In this document: positions 24,812-33,393 of the stretch, piece by piece
Layout: every line of letters starts with the position of its first letter
Position numbering within the stretch: position 1 is the first letter of the stretch
From: Ancylobacter novellus
GTDB taxonomy: Bacteria; Pseudomonadota; Alphaproteobacteria; Rhizobiales; Methylopilaceae
DNA length: 64,000 nt
Reading direction: 5' to 3'
NCBI GenBank assembly: GCA_003241695.1
Contig: QFPN01000001.1
Span: 248,001-312,000, forward strand
Notes under the pieces: generated by a model
What the model saw: the letters and a program-made list of their open reading frames with translations, nothing else
Databases searched by the model: none
What the model was told of the DNA's origin: nothing
Position numbers and translations under genes: made by a program

Positions 24812-25693
24812 TCAGCGCGGCGTCGTCAACACCCGCCCGGCCACGGCGTCGAGCTTGGCGAGAAGCGCCGGGTCGCGATGCTCTGGCGCGGTCACGAGCG
24901 CGAAATCGAGCGAACGGTCGGAGCCGATCGGACACGGTTCATGCTTGGCGGGAAATTCCGCCGCGAGCCGCTCGAGCAGGCGACGCGCCCGCTCGCCGTT
25001 CTCGCGCATGACCCCGAGGATCTCGGCGACGCCCACGCCGTCCTCGTGCGGCCGCCACGCGTCATAGTCGGTCACCATGGCGACGGTCGCATAAGCGAGT
25101 TCGGCCTCGCGGGCGAGCTTGGCCTCCGGCATGTTGGTCATGCCGACCACGGAGGCGCCCATCGCCTTGTAGGCGATCGACTCGGCCCGGGTCGAAAACT
25201 GCGGCCCCTCCATGCAGACGTAAGCGCCGCCGACCACATGCGGGATGTCCTCGGCCGCGGCCGCACGGGCGATCCGCGCCACGAGGTTCGGCGCGACCGG
25301 ATCGGAAAAGGAGACATGGGCCACGCAGCCCGCGCCGAAGAACGAACTTTCCCGGCGGAAGGTGCGGTCGATGAACTGGTCGACGAGCACGAAGCTGCCG
25401 GGCGGCAGTTCCTCCCTGTAGGAGCCGCAGGCCGAGATCGAGATGAGGTCGGTGACGCCCGCGCGCTTCATGACGTCGATGTTGGCGCGGTAGTTGATGT
25501 CGGACGGGCCGAACCGATGCCCGGCCCCGTGACGTGGCAGGAACACGACGCGGGTTTCGCCGATCGCGCCGGCGATCGGCTTCGCCGAGGGCTCGCCCCA
25601 GGGACTCTTGAGATCGAGTTCGCGCGCGTCCGAAAGCAACGACAGGTCGTAGATCCCCGATCCGCCGATCACGCCGAGCGTCGCGCTGGCCAT
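24812..25693 (-). CDS. mtnP: S-methyl-5'-thioadenosine phosphorylase
   Basis: Phosphorolytic enzyme of methionine salvage that splits methylthioadenosine to adenine and methylthioribose-1-phosphate (293 residues). The N-terminus LGVIGGSGIYDL is the family signature. FLPRHGAGHRFGPSDINYRANI, SACGSYREELPPGSFVLVDQFIDRT, CMEGPQFSTRAESIAYKAMGASVVGMTNMPEAKLAREAE and TDYDAWR are further diagnostic blocks lining the base, sugar and phosphate sites. Length is normal. It is transcribed in the same direction as the pet operon upstream, but a terminator separates them. Confidence 0.96.
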   Translation of the reverse strand: MASATLGVIGGSGIYDLSLLSDARELDLKSPWGEPSAKPIAGAIGETRVVFLPRHGAGHRFGPSDINYRANIDVMKRAGVTDLISISACGSYREELPPGSFVLVDQFIDRTFRRESSFFGAGCVAHVSFSDPVAPNLVARIARAAAAEDIPHVVGGAYVCMEGPQFSTRAESIAYKAMGASVVGMTNMPEAKLAREAELAYATVAMVTDYDAWRPHEDGVGVAEILGVMRENGERARRLLERLAAEFPAKHEPCPIGSDRSLDFALVTAPEHRDPALLAKLDAVAGRVLTTPR

Positions 25694-25713
25694 TGTGCGT
25701 ATCCCCCGAAACG

Positions 25714-25743
25714 AAAAACGGCGGATCCATCGAGGATCCGCCG
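25714..25743 (-). terminator. Intrinsic terminator of the pet operon
   Basis: On the minus strand a 10-bp perfect stem (25743-25734 with 25728-25719) and 5-base loop run into TTTTT. It lies 40 bases after the petC stop codon and just before mtnP. Confidence 0.88.
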
Positions 25744-25782
25744 CTTCGATAGCAGACGCCGGGCCGGCGCGTCAGGCCGGCG

Positions 25783-26640
25783 TTACGCCGTCTTCGCCTT
25801 GAGGCCGCTCCAGACGCTCTTCTTGGTGAAATAGAGCAGGCCGGCGAACACGATGAGGAAGAACATCACCTTCAGGCCCATCTGCTTGCGGGCGAGCATG
25901 TGGGGTTCGGCCGCCCACATCATGAAGGCCGCTACGTCCTTGCCGTACTGGTCGACGGTGGCGGGCGTTCCGTCCGTGTACTGCACCTGCCCCTCCTGGA
26001 TCGGCTGCGCCATCGAGATCCAGTGGCCGGGGAAGTAGGCGTTGTAGTGCAGGCCGGGACGCGGCGGCTTCTCGCCCTCGGGCGGGTTCTCGTAGCCGAC
26101 GAGCAGCGCGTGAATGTAGTCCGGCCCCTGCTCCTGGAACTGGGTCAGGATGTCGAACAGGAAGGTCGGGAAGCCGCGCTCATAGGTGCGCGCCTTGGCG
26201 AGGGTCGAAAAGTCCGGCGGATAAGCGCCGCCGTTCGCGGCGCGCGCCGCCTGCTCGTTCGGGAACGGGCTTGGGAAATAGTCGGAGAGCTTGCCCGGCC
26301 GGTCGACGAAGTCGCCGCTGTCGTTCGGGCCGTCCTTGACGGTGTATTCCGAGGCGATCGTCTCCGCCTGCTTTTCGTTGAAGCCGAGCCCGCCTTCGTC
26401 GGCGAGGTTGCGGAACGCGACCATCGAGAGCGCATGGCAGCTCGCGCAGACCTCACGATAGATCTTGAAGCCGCGCTGAAGCTGAGCCTGGTCGTACGTG
26501 CCGAAGGGGCCGGAGAACGACCAGCTCTGCCGGGGCGGATGCACGCCCTCGGCGGCGGACACCGGCGCCGCGAAGGCGACGCCGAGGCCGAGCGCAAGCA
26601 GGGCCGCCCGGAACGGACGTAGGGAAAGGCGGGGGCTCAT
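25783..26640 (-). CDS. petC: Cytochrome c1 of the bc1 complex
   Basis: Haem-bearing subunit of ubiquinol-cytochrome c reductase (285 residues), passing electrons from the Rieske protein to cytochrome c. A signal peptide (cleavage near PVSAA-E) leads to CASCH (65-69), the covalent haem c site. A periplasmic domain follows, then a C-terminal membrane anchor (MFFLIVFAGLLYFTKKSVW). PFPNEQAARAANGGAYPPDFS and PHMLARKQMG are cytochrome c1 blocks. I started at the ATG at 26640, which overlaps the petB stop by 4 bases. In many Alphaproteobacteria petB and petC are separate as here, while some rhizobia fuse them. Confidence 0.96.
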   Translation of the reverse strand: MSPRLSLRPFRAALLALGLGVAFAAPVSAAEGVHPPRQSWSFSGPFGTYDQAQLQRGFKIYREVCASCHALSMVAFRNLADEGGLGFNEKQAETIASEYTVKDGPNDSGDFVDRPGKLSDYFPSPFPNEQAARAANGGAYPPDFSTLAKARTYERGFPTFLFDILTQFQEQGPDYIHALLVGYENPPEGEKPPRPGLHYNAYFPGHWISMAQPIQEGQVQYTDGTPATVDQYGKDVAAFMMWAAEPHMLARKQMGLKVMFFLIVFAGLLYFTKKSVWSGLKAKTA

Positions 26641-27923
26641 CGTCTCGCCTCCTCGGCGCCGGCGAGATTGGCGAGGGCCGACGGCGCGTTTGCGCGATCC
26701 TCCTTGTCGAGCACCGAGTCGGCGATGGAGGCCGGCAGCGGCTTCGTCGTCTCCAGACGCCCGAGAAGCGGCAGGATCACGAGGAAATGCGCGAAGTAAT
26801 AGATGGTCGCGATCCGCGACAGGGTGACGTAGAGGCCCTCCGGCGGCTTCGAGCCGAGCCAGCCGAGCAGGATGCAACAAGCCACGAACGCCCAGAAGAA
26901 CTGCTTGAACAGCGGCCGATACTTGCCCGAGCGCACCTTCGAGGTGTCGAGCCAGGGCAGCACGAACAGCACCGCGATCGCGCCGAACATCGCGATCACG
27001 CCGCCGAGCTTGTCGGGGACGGCGCGCAGGATCGCGTAGAACGGCAGGAAGTACCATTCCGGAACGATGTGCGCTGGCGTCACGAGCGCGTTGGCCTTGA
27101 TGTAGTTGTCCGCATGACCGAGGTAGTTCGGCGTGTAGAACACGAACCACGAGAAGAAGATCATGAAGCAGACGAGGGCGAAGCCGTCCTTGAGCGTGGC
27201 GTAGGGCGTGAACGGAACGGTGTCGCGGCGGATGTCCTTGACCTCGACGCCGGTCGGATTGTTCTGCCCGACATGGTGCAGCGCCCAGATGTGCAGCGCG
27301 ACGACGCCCGCGATCATGAACGGCAGCAGATAGTGCAACGAGAAGAAGTGCTTGAGCGTCGCGTCGTCGACCGAGAAGCCGCCCCACAGCCACGTCACGA
27401 TGTGCGGGCCGACGACCGGGATCGCCGAGAACAGGTTGGTGATGACGGTCGCGCCCCAGAACGACATCTGGCCCCAGGGCAGCACGTAGCCCATGAAGGC
27501 GGTCGCCATCATCAGCAGCAGGATGACCACGCCGAGGATCCACAGCACTTCGCGCGGCGCCTTGTAGGAGCCGTAATACATGCCGCGGAAAATGTGGATG
27601 AAGACCGCGAGGAAGAACATCGACGCGCCGTTGGCGTGCAAATAGCGCAGCAGCCAGCCGTAGTTGACGTCGCGCATGATCTTCTCGACCGACTCGAACG
27701 CCATGGTGGCCGAGGGCGTGTAGTGCATCACGAGCACCACGCCGGTCAGGATCTGCGCGACCAGCATGAAGGTCAGAATGCCGCCGAAGGTCCACAGATA
27801 GTTCAGGTTGCGCGGGACCGGATAGGCGATCGCGCTCGAATGCACGAGGCCAACGATCGGCAGCCGGTCCTCCAGCCATTTCGCGACGCCGCCTTTAGGG
27901 GCGTAAACCGAATGTCCTTGCAT
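26637..27923 (-). CDS. petB: Cytochrome b of the bc1 complex
   Basis: Membrane core of complex III with two b haems and both quinone sites (428 residues). The blocks are all in place: PRNLNYLWTFGGIL, GWLLRYLHANGASMFF (haem His), IHIFRGMYYGSY (haem His), GYVLPWGQMSFWGATVITNL (Qo loop), HYLLPFMIAGVVALHIWALHH (second haem pair) and PEWYFLPFYAIL (PEWY motif of the Qo site). Eight or more hydrophobic helices are visible. It sits between petA and petC in one operon, 44 bases after petA and overlapping petC by 4. Confidence 0.98.
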   Translation of the reverse strand: MQGHSVYAPKGGVAKWLEDRLPIVGLVHSSAIAYPVPRNLNYLWTFGGILTFMLVAQILTGVVLVMHYTPSATMAFESVEKIMRDVNYGWLLRYLHANGASMFFLAVFIHIFRGMYYGSYKAPREVLWILGVVILLLMMATAFMGYVLPWGQMSFWGATVITNLFSAIPVVGPHIVTWLWGGFSVDDATLKHFFSLHYLLPFMIAGVVALHIWALHHVGQNNPTGVEVKDIRRDTVPFTPYATLKDGFALVCFMIFFSWFVFYTPNYLGHADNYIKANALVTPAHIVPEWYFLPFYAILRAVPDKLGGVIAMFGAIAVLFVLPWLDTSKVRSGKYRPLFKQFFWAFVACCILLGWLGSKPPEGLYVTLSRIATIYYFAHFLVILPLLGRLETTKPLPASIADSVLDKEDRANAPSALANLAGAEEARR

Positions 27924-27967
27924 GACTCTGGTGTCTCATCCCTGGAAACGCCGAATGGCCGCCGGCT

Positions 27968-28531
27968 TCAGCCGATCTTGATCTTGGTTTCGCCTTCGAA
28001 GGCGTAAGGCGGGATCGCGAGGTTCTCGGGCGCGGGTCCGCGGCGAATGCGGCCCGCGCCATCGTAATGCGACCCGTGGCAGGGGCAGAGCCAGCCTCCG
28101 AATTCGCCGGCGTTTGCGAGAGGCACGCAGCCGAGATGCGTGCAGACGCCGGTCACGACCAGCCAGTTCTCCTTGCCCTTGGCGCCGCGATTGGCGTCGG
28201 TCGCCTCGGCGTCGGCGGGCAGGTTGGCGTTGCGGGCGTTCTTGTCGGGAAGCTGCGACATCGGCGTCTCTTTCGCCTCGTCGACCTGCTGCTTCGTGCG
28301 GTTCCAGATGAAGACCGGCTTGCCGCGCCACTTCACGGTCACGACCTGGCCTTCGGAGATCTGCGAAAGATCGACCTCGGTCGAGGCAAGCGCGAGTGAC
28401 GCGGCGTCCGGGTTCATCTGGTCGATGAACGGCCAAGCGAGGAAAGCCGCGCCCCATGCGGCGGCGGCGCCAGTCGTCAGATACAGAAAATCGCGGCGGT
28501 TCGGTTCTTCGGCGTGCTCGGTGGTCGTCAC
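27968..28531 (-). CDS. petA: Rieske iron-sulfur subunit of the bc1 complex
   Basis: Carries the 2Fe-2S cluster that takes the first electron from ubiquinol (187 residues). A twin-arginine-like RRDFLYLTTGAAAAW (12-26) starts the single membrane anchor. Cluster ligands are Cys130 and His132 in CTHLGC, and Cys149 and His152 in CPCHGSHYD, with the bridging Cys135-Cys151 disulfide pair. The insertion rich in Asn/Ala at about 95-120 is usual in Alphaproteobacteria. First gene of the petABC operon; its promoter must lie in the 220-base gap to trmL. Confidence 0.97.
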   Translation of the reverse strand: MTTTEHAEEPNRRDFLYLTTGAAAAWGAAFLAWPFIDQMNPDAASLALASTEVDLSQISEGQVVTVKWRGKPVFIWNRTKQQVDEAKETPMSQLPDKNARNANLPADAEATDANRGAKGKENWLVVTGVCTHLGCVPLANAGEFGGWLCPCHGSHYDGAGRIRRGPAPENLAIPPYAFEGETKIKIG

Positions 28532-28751
28532 TTGTCCGTCTCCGCCGCTACCTACGTCAGGTGGCCGGAACCGGATCTAAGACCCCTCGGCCGGTCTGGG
28601 AGCGGCTCCTTTTGGAATGGCTCTCAAGACGATGGCTATGTGACACGGGTGGACAATTCGTCCAACCCCGTCGGGCATGCCATGACACCGTGTCGCACGT
28701 CGCCGCTGTTTTCCTGACACGATTTCGGCGGAGCGCATTGAAGGGTCTCTT

Positions 28752-29225
28752 ATGAGACTTGTCCTGTTCCAGCCTGACATCCCGCAGAACGCAGGCGCGA
28801 TGCTGCGGCTCGCGGCCTGTCTCGGCGTCGCGGTCGACATCGTGGAGCCGGCCGGTTTTCCCGTGTCCGACCGCGCGTTCCGGCGCGCGGGCCTCGATTA
28901 TCTCGACCATGTCGAGATCGTCCGCCACGCCTCCTTCGAGGCTTTCGAAGCGTCGCGACGCGCGGTCGGACGCCGGCTCGTCCTGCTGACGACAAAAGGC
29001 GCCGCGTCGTATGTCGAAACGGCCTTCCGGCCGGACGACGCGCTGATGGTCGGTCGCGAATCGGCCGGCGCGCCCGATTACGTTCACGCAGCCGCCGATC
29101 TGCGGATCGCGGTTCCGATGCGGCCGGATTTGCGCTCGCTCAACGTCGCGACGGCGGCGGCGATTATCCTTGGAGAGGCGCTGCGCCAGACGGACGGCTT
29201 CCCCCGGCCGCCTGCGGATGCTTGA
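28752..29225 (+). CDS. trmL: tRNA (cytidine(34)-2'-O)-methyltransferase TrmL
   Basis: SPOUT-class methyltransferase (157 residues) that methylates the wobble base of certain leucine tRNAs using S-adenosylmethionine. The N-terminus RLVLFQPDIPQNAGAMLRLAACLG is diagnostic. The knotted C-terminal core appears as MVGRESAGAPDYVHAAADLRIAVPM and RSLNVATAAAIILGEALRQ. AAGGG lies 7 bases before the ATG. The gene is divergent from petA and 24 bases ahead of hemF, so trmL and hemF are probably co-transcribed. Confidence 0.94.
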   Translation: MRLVLFQPDIPQNAGAMLRLAACLGVAVDIVEPAGFPVSDRAFRRAGLDYLDHVEIVRHASFEAFEASRRAVGRRLVLLTTKGAASYVETAFRPDDALMVGRESAGAPDYVHAAADLRIAVPMRPDLRSLNVATAAAIILGEALRQTDGFPRPPADA

Positions 29226-29249
29226 ACCGGCGCAGCAAGGATGTTCGCG

Positions 29250-30131
29250 ATGACCGCTCCCCTCCCCGACCTCGAAGCCCGCAAGACCGCGGCCCGCGCC
29301 TGGTTCGAGGCGCTGCGCGACCGAATCCACGCTGCGCTCGAAGCGATCGAGGACGAGGCGGACGGAGACGGCCCCGCAGGCCGGTTCGAGCGCACGCCCT
29401 GGTCGAGGACGGATCACACCGGCGCGGACGGCGGCGGCGGCGTTATGGGCCTCATGAAAGGCCGCGTGTTCGAGAAGGTCGGCGTCCACGTCTCGACGGT
29501 GCACGGCGAATTCGCGCCTGAGTTTCGGAAGGACATCCCCGGCGCGTCCGAATCGCCGGACTTCTGGGCGTCGGGCATCTCCCTGATCGCCCATCCGTGG
29601 AACCCGAACGTTCCGACCGTGCATATGAACACCCGCTACGTCGTCACCTCGAAAGCCTGGTTCGGCGGCGGCGGCGACCTTACCCCCGTGCTCGACCGGC
29701 GCAGGACGCAGGACGATCCAGACACGGTCGCGTTCCACGCCGCCTACGCCCGCGCCTGCGAGGGCCACGCGGTCGCCGACTACCCCAAATTCAAGAAATG
29801 GTGCGACGACTACTTCTTCCTGAAGCACCGCAACGAGCCGCGGGGCGTGGGCGGCATCTTCTACGACTGGCTCGACAGCGGCGACTTCGACGCCGATTTC
29901 GCTTTCACCCGCTCGGTCGGCGAGGCGTTCCTCGACGCCTACCCCGCGATCGTGCGCGCCAATCTCGCGACGCCCTGGACCGAGGCCGACCGCGCCGAGC
30001 AGCTCGTGCGCCGCGGCCGCTACGTCGAGTTCAACCTGCTCTACGATCGCGGGACCATCTTCGGCCTGAAGACCGGCGGCAACGTCGCATCGATCCTGTC
30101 CTCGCTGCCGCCGCACGCCGCATGGCCGTGA
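29250..30131 (+). CDS. hemF: Oxygen-dependent coproporphyrinogen III oxidase
   Basis: Haem-synthesis enzyme that decarboxylates two propionates of coproporphyrinogen III with O2 (293 residues). Family blocks are GGGGVMGLMKGRVFEKVGVHVSTVHG, NPNVPTVHMNTRYV, AWFGGGGDLTP, FKKWCDDYFFLKHRNEPRGVGGIFYDWL and GRYVEFNLLYDRGTIFGLKTGGN. I prefer the ATG at 29250, 9 bases after AAGG, over the ATG at 29241, which touches that site. The need for O2 fits an aerobic organism with a bc1 complex. A long palindromic repeat follows. Confidence 0.95.
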   Translation: MTAPLPDLEARKTAARAWFEALRDRIHAALEAIEDEADGDGPAGRFERTPWSRTDHTGADGGGGVMGLMKGRVFEKVGVHVSTVHGEFAPEFRKDIPGASESPDFWASGISLIAHPWNPNVPTVHMNTRYVVTSKAWFGGGGDLTPVLDRRRTQDDPDTVAFHAAYARACEGHAVADYPKFKKWCDDYFFLKHRNEPRGVGGIFYDWLDSGDFDADFAFTRSVGEAFLDAYPAIVRANLATPWTEADRAEQLVRRGRYVEFNLLYDRGTIFGLKTGGNVASILSSLPPHAAWP

Positions 30132-30160
30132 GGCGGCGACACGGGGGAGACGTTCGATCC

Positions 30161-30308
30161 GGCTGAGACCGACTGCGTGCTTCGAGACGCGCCTTCGGCG
30201 CTCCTCAGCATGAGGACCGTTGGAGGAAACAGGTCACAAGCTCATCCCGTCCTCATGCTGAGGAGCCCGCGTCAGCGGGCGTCTCGAAGCACGCAGTCGG
30301 TCTCAGCC
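30161..30308. repeat. 148-base palindromic repeat with perfect 30-bp arms
   Basis: The 30 bases at 30161-30190 are the exact reverse complement of 30279-30308, and the inner parts (CTCCTCAGCATGAGGAC and its mirror) also pair. The TTCGAGACGC/CTCATGCTGAGG motif is a widespread Hyphomicrobiales intergenic repeat. Its right arm holds the last codon and the stop codon of pcnB. It also separates the convergent hemF and pcnB genes and could act as a transcript end. Confidence 0.9.
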
Positions 30309-31556
30309 TGCTCTTTCCCCAGATGACGAGCGCATGGCGTCGTCGATCAGCGCCTCGATCTCGGACCGCCCTGTCGGCAGCCCTTCGGCGAGCCAGCGTT
30401 CCTCGATCGCCTTCAGCCTTCGCCCGATCTCCGGGCCCGGCGTCAGCCCCCGCGCCATGAGGTCGGCCGCGGCGACCGGAAGCTTCGGCGCCGTCCAGCA
30501 ATCCGGCAAGGCGGCGAGCGCGGCCCAGACCTCGTCCTCGGGACCCGCGCCCGCATCCGCCCAGGCGAGCAGCGCACGGTCCCGGAACGCCCGGCTTCCG
30601 AGCCGGTAGAGCGCGGCCCTCGCGTCGCCTTCGCCCTTCGCGGGATCGAGCCCCGGCGTCATGTCGCCGATCGCGGCGAGCCGCGCGCCCTCGGCGTTCG
30701 ACAGCCGCAGCCGCTCCTTCAGCCGTTCGGCGTCCTCGGCGGTCGCCTGGAACAGCGCCGCGAGCCGCAGCAGCGGGTCGGGCGCGGCGGCGTCGAGCAA
30801 GGCAAAGCGCGCCAGCCGCGACGGGCGGGGAACGCCCCCGACGAGAGGCGCGAACAGGCCGGCGCCGGCCATGGCCAAGACAGTCTTCGGCGCGCGGCGT
30901 GCGACGAGGAGCTTCATGAGCTCCGCCCGCACCCGCTCCGCGGAGAGCCGCCGCAGCCCTTCGCGCTCCGCGACCGCGGCGGCGAAGCCCTCCCGGTCCG
31001 GCGCGCCTTCGGCGAAGCGGGCGTGGAAACGGAAGAAGCGCAGCGTTCTCAGATAATCCTCGCGGATGCGCGCCCGCGCATCGCCGATGAAGCGCACCCG
31101 GCGCGCCTCGAGGTCGCGCAAACCGCCGACATGGTCGTGCACGACGCCGTCGCGCGACAGGTAGAGGCCGTTGATCGTGAGGTCGCGCCGGGCCGCGTCC
31201 TCAGCCCAGTCGCGCGAGAAGCCGACGACCGCCCGACGCCCGTTGGTCTCGACGTCGCGGCGCAGCGTCGTGACCTCGAAGGGCTCGCCCGAGATCACCA
31301 CCGTCACGGTGCCGTGGCCGATTCCGGTCGGCGAGACCTTCCATCCCGCGGCTTCGGCGCGACGGGTCACCTCGTCGGGCGTCGCGGTGGCGGCGAGGTC
31401 GAGGTCGCTGATCGTCGCGCCGAGCAGCGCGTCACGCACCGCGCCGCCGGCGATCCGCGCCTCCTCGCCGTCGCGGTCGAGGACGGCGAGCAGCTCGGCG
31501 AGCGGGCGGCGCTCCAGCCAGCCGGCGTCGGCGAGCCTCGTCGTCGCCTCGCTCAT
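30303..31556 (-). CDS. CCA-adding enzyme / poly(A) polymerase family nucleotidyltransferase
   Basis: Class II nucleotidyltransferase of 417 residues that adds CCA to tRNA 3' ends or A tails to RNA; the two activities cannot be told apart here. Motifs are GGAVRDALLGATISDLDLAATATPDE (metal-binding D-x-D about 54-56), WAEDAARRDLTINGLYL and RIREDYLRTLRFFRFHARF. I started at the ATG at 31556, which overlaps the stop of the DUF6111 gene by 4 bases; the open frame upstream is not family-like. The stop codon lies inside the arm of a long palindromic repeat, so the C-terminal Gly codon and stop are repeat-derived. Confidence 0.9.
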   Translation of the reverse strand: MSEATTRLADAGWLERRPLAELLAVLDRDGEEARIAGGAVRDALLGATISDLDLAATATPDEVTRRAEAAGWKVSPTGIGHGTVTVVISGEPFEVTTLRRDVETNGRRAVVGFSRDWAEDAARRDLTINGLYLSRDGVVHDHVGGLRDLEARRVRFIGDARARIREDYLRTLRFFRFHARFAEGAPDREGFAAAVAEREGLRRLSAERVRAELMKLLVARRAPKTVLAMAGAGLFAPLVGGVPRPSRLARFALLDAAAPDPLLRLAALFQATAEDAERLKERLRLSNAEGARLAAIGDMTPGLDPAKGEGDARAALYRLGSRAFRDRALLAWADAGAGPEDEVWAALAALPDCWTAPKLPVAAADLMARGLTPGPEIGRRLKAIEERWLAEGLPTGRSEIEALIDDAMRSSSGERAG

Positions 31557-31828
31557 TTCCGATCGGGTTCGGTGATGCGGCCCGGCACGAACACGCCGTT
31601 CTCCATATGGGCGGGCACGTAGATCGAGCGGGTCGAACCGCCGGTCGTGAGCGCGAGGAACACGAGGCTGCCGAGCGTCAGCGCGACGCCGCAGCCGACG
31701 AGCCAGACGAGCGGCACGCCCCGCCAGCGCTCGGGCGCGCGCCATCCGCGCTTCGTCAGGTGGAGCCAGACGGCGTAGGCGAAGAACGGAAGAAGGAACA
31801 GCAGAAGCTGGAACGCGATGCGGCTCAT
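31553..31828 (-). CDS. DUF6111-type small membrane protein
   Basis: A 91-residue protein with two hydrophobic helices: one at the N-terminus (IAFQLLLFLLPFFAYAVWLHL) and one in the middle (GVPLVWLVGCGVALTLGSLVFLAL). A short soluble tail with SIYVPAHMENGVFVPGRI follows, as in small Hyphomicrobiales proteins next to CCA-adding enzymes. Function unknown. Coupled by 4-base overlaps to the Nudix gene upstream and to the CCA-adding enzyme downstream, so the three are one operon. The ATG at 31828 was chosen from that overlap. Confidence 0.7.
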   Translation of the reverse strand: MSRIAFQLLLFLLPFFAYAVWLHLTKRGWRAPERWRGVPLVWLVGCGVALTLGSLVFLALTTGGSTRSIYVPAHMENGVFVPGRITEPDRK

Positions 31829-32481
31829 CGGCCGTAGAGCCTTTCGTGGAGGTTCCGCACCATGCCGGCGGTGACGCCCCAGATGTGCCGCTCCCGCCAC
31901 GGCATGTGATGGACTTCGCGCAGGCCGCCTCGCCATTCGCGCATTTCGACGCGGTGATTCTCGGGCCGCATCAGAAAATCGAGCGGAACCTCGAAAGCGT
32001 CGTCGACCTCCGAGGGCTCGAGCCTCACCACATAGGACGGATCGATCTCCGCCACGACGCCGACGACGCCGAATCCCGAATTCGTGACGTAGAGGTCGAG
32101 ATAGCCGAGCGGCGTCACGAGCGCCGGATCGAGACCGATCTCCTCGTTCGCCTCCCTCAGCGCCGTCGCGAGCGGCGACGGATCGTCCGTCTCGCGCTTG
32201 CCGCCCGGAAACGACACTTGGCCGGGGTGGACCTTCAGATGCTTCGCCCGCAGCGTGAACAGGAGCTGCGGCTCCTCGCGGGGGACGACGCCGATGAGAA
32301 CCGCGGCCGCGCGCGGAACCCGGTCCGGTGCAAGCAACGCGAACTCGCCGATCGGAACGGTGTCGGGATCGTCCGGATCTGGCGGCGACGGCAGCAGCCG
32401 CACGGCGGCGCGGACGCGGAAGTCGGCCATGGAAAGCGTATCGGCGAGCGTCATCAGGCGACGCGTCCAGCGCCGCGCCAT
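31825..32481 (-). CDS. CoA pyrophosphatase (Nudix family)
   Basis: Hydrolase of 218 residues predicted to split coenzyme A or its derivatives into phosphopantetheine and 3',5'-ADP. The Nudix box GGKRETDDPSPLATALREANEEIG (about 90-113) contains the RE-x2-EE metal site. LKVHPGQVSFPGGKRE upstream of it is the UPF0035-type extension specific for CoA-active members. The start is uncertain: the first ATG (32481) touches an AAGGGG site, and ATGs at 32454 and 32430 have none. Operon with DUF6111 and the CCA-adding enzyme downstream. Confidence 0.88.
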   Translation of the reverse strand: MARRWTRRLMTLADTLSMADFRVRAAVRLLPSPPDPDDPDTVPIGEFALLAPDRVPRAAAVLIGVVPREEPQLLFTLRAKHLKVHPGQVSFPGGKRETDDPSPLATALREANEEIGLDPALVTPLGYLDLYVTNSGFGVVGVVAEIDPSYVVRLEPSEVDDAFEVPLDFLMRPENHRVEMREWRGGLREVHHMPWRERHIWGVTAGMVRNLHERLYGR

Positions 32482-32601
32482 CCCCTTACACGACGCCTCG
32501 CGCAGGGAAGACGTCGCGCAAGGCCGCCCGCGCCTTCCCGATCTGCTTCAGCGACGCGGAGAGGAGAGGCCACGCGAAGCATGCCGCCGCAGGTCCGCGG
32601 T

Positions 32602-33177
32602 TCAGTCATCCGATCCCTGCATCTCGAAAAACTCTCCTCCGGACCACACGCCGAGCCGGCCGTCCTTCTCTTCCGCGAGCGCCACGAGATCGTAAACCGC
32701 CGACCGCGCCACGAGCGCCCAGAGATCATTGCGCACGCGCACATAGGGCCGGAAGCCGCCGGACGAATCCTCCTCGAACCGCATCTCATGGCCGGGACCG
32801 GCGTCGATCGTCTCGTCGACATTGGTGCGGAAGCGGATCAGCCGTCCCCGCCCCTCGCCCTCGCTCGCCGTCTCGACCGCGAGAAACGGCGCGTCCTCGA
32901 CGATGATCGACAGCTTCTCGGCCGGCGTCACGAGCACGAAGCCCTCGGGGTCCTTGCGCAGGACGGTCGAGAACAGCTTCACCAGCGCCGGCCGGCCGAT
33001 CGGAGAGCCGTTGTAGAGCCACGTCCCGTCGGCCTTGATCACCATGTCGATCGCACCGCAATGCGCCGGATTCCAGAGATGCACCGGCGCCGGGCCGCGC
33101 GACGAGGCGTCGCGCGCGGCCTCCGCCAGCGCCCGCATGCGGGCCGCGCCCGACTCAGCCTCGTCCGTCTCCGTCAC
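32602..33177 (-). CDS. DUF1285 family protein
   Basis: A 191-residue protein of unknown function. Visible core: HLWNPAHCGAIDMVIKADGTWLYNGSPIGRPALVKLFSTVLRKDPEGFVLVTPAEKLSIIVEDAPFL, spread over about residues 30-97, followed by beta-rich LIRFRTNVDETIDAG. This is the DUF1285 pattern. I chose the GTG at 33177 because GGAG precedes it closely; a GTG at 33264 is in frame, but the added residues look non-coding, and ATG 33138 is the other option. Divergent from the MoxR cluster, next to which this gene is often found, and 120 bases upstream of the Nudix operon. Confidence 0.8.
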   Translation of the reverse strand: MTETDEAESGAARMRALAEAARDASSRGPAPVHLWNPAHCGAIDMVIKADGTWLYNGSPIGRPALVKLFSTVLRKDPEGFVLVTPAEKLSIIVEDAPFLAVETASEGEGRGRLIRFRTNVDETIDAGPGHEMRFEEDSSGGFRPYVRVRNDLWALVARSAVYDLVALAEEKDGRLGVWSGGEFFEMQGSDD

Positions 33178-33393
33178 GATCTCCGGTCGCTCCTGTGGTC
33201 TCGCAAGCCTTGCTCTCGCCCCTTTCGGGACGTGGGGTGGGGTGAACTTAAGGCGTTCCTGCACAGTGGATAAGGGCCGGCGTCGCGCCTGCCGGACAGC
33301 GGGCGCCCGCTCGCGGGGCTTGCATTGCGGGCAAGACGGTCGTCCGATGAGAGCGGATGCGTCCTCACCGCGAGGCGAAGGAGAGATCGATCG

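Noticed and set aside
24797..26597. Several open frames on the plus strand opposite mtnP and petC
   Set aside because: Both minus-strand genes are unambiguous; the opposite frames have no family similarity.
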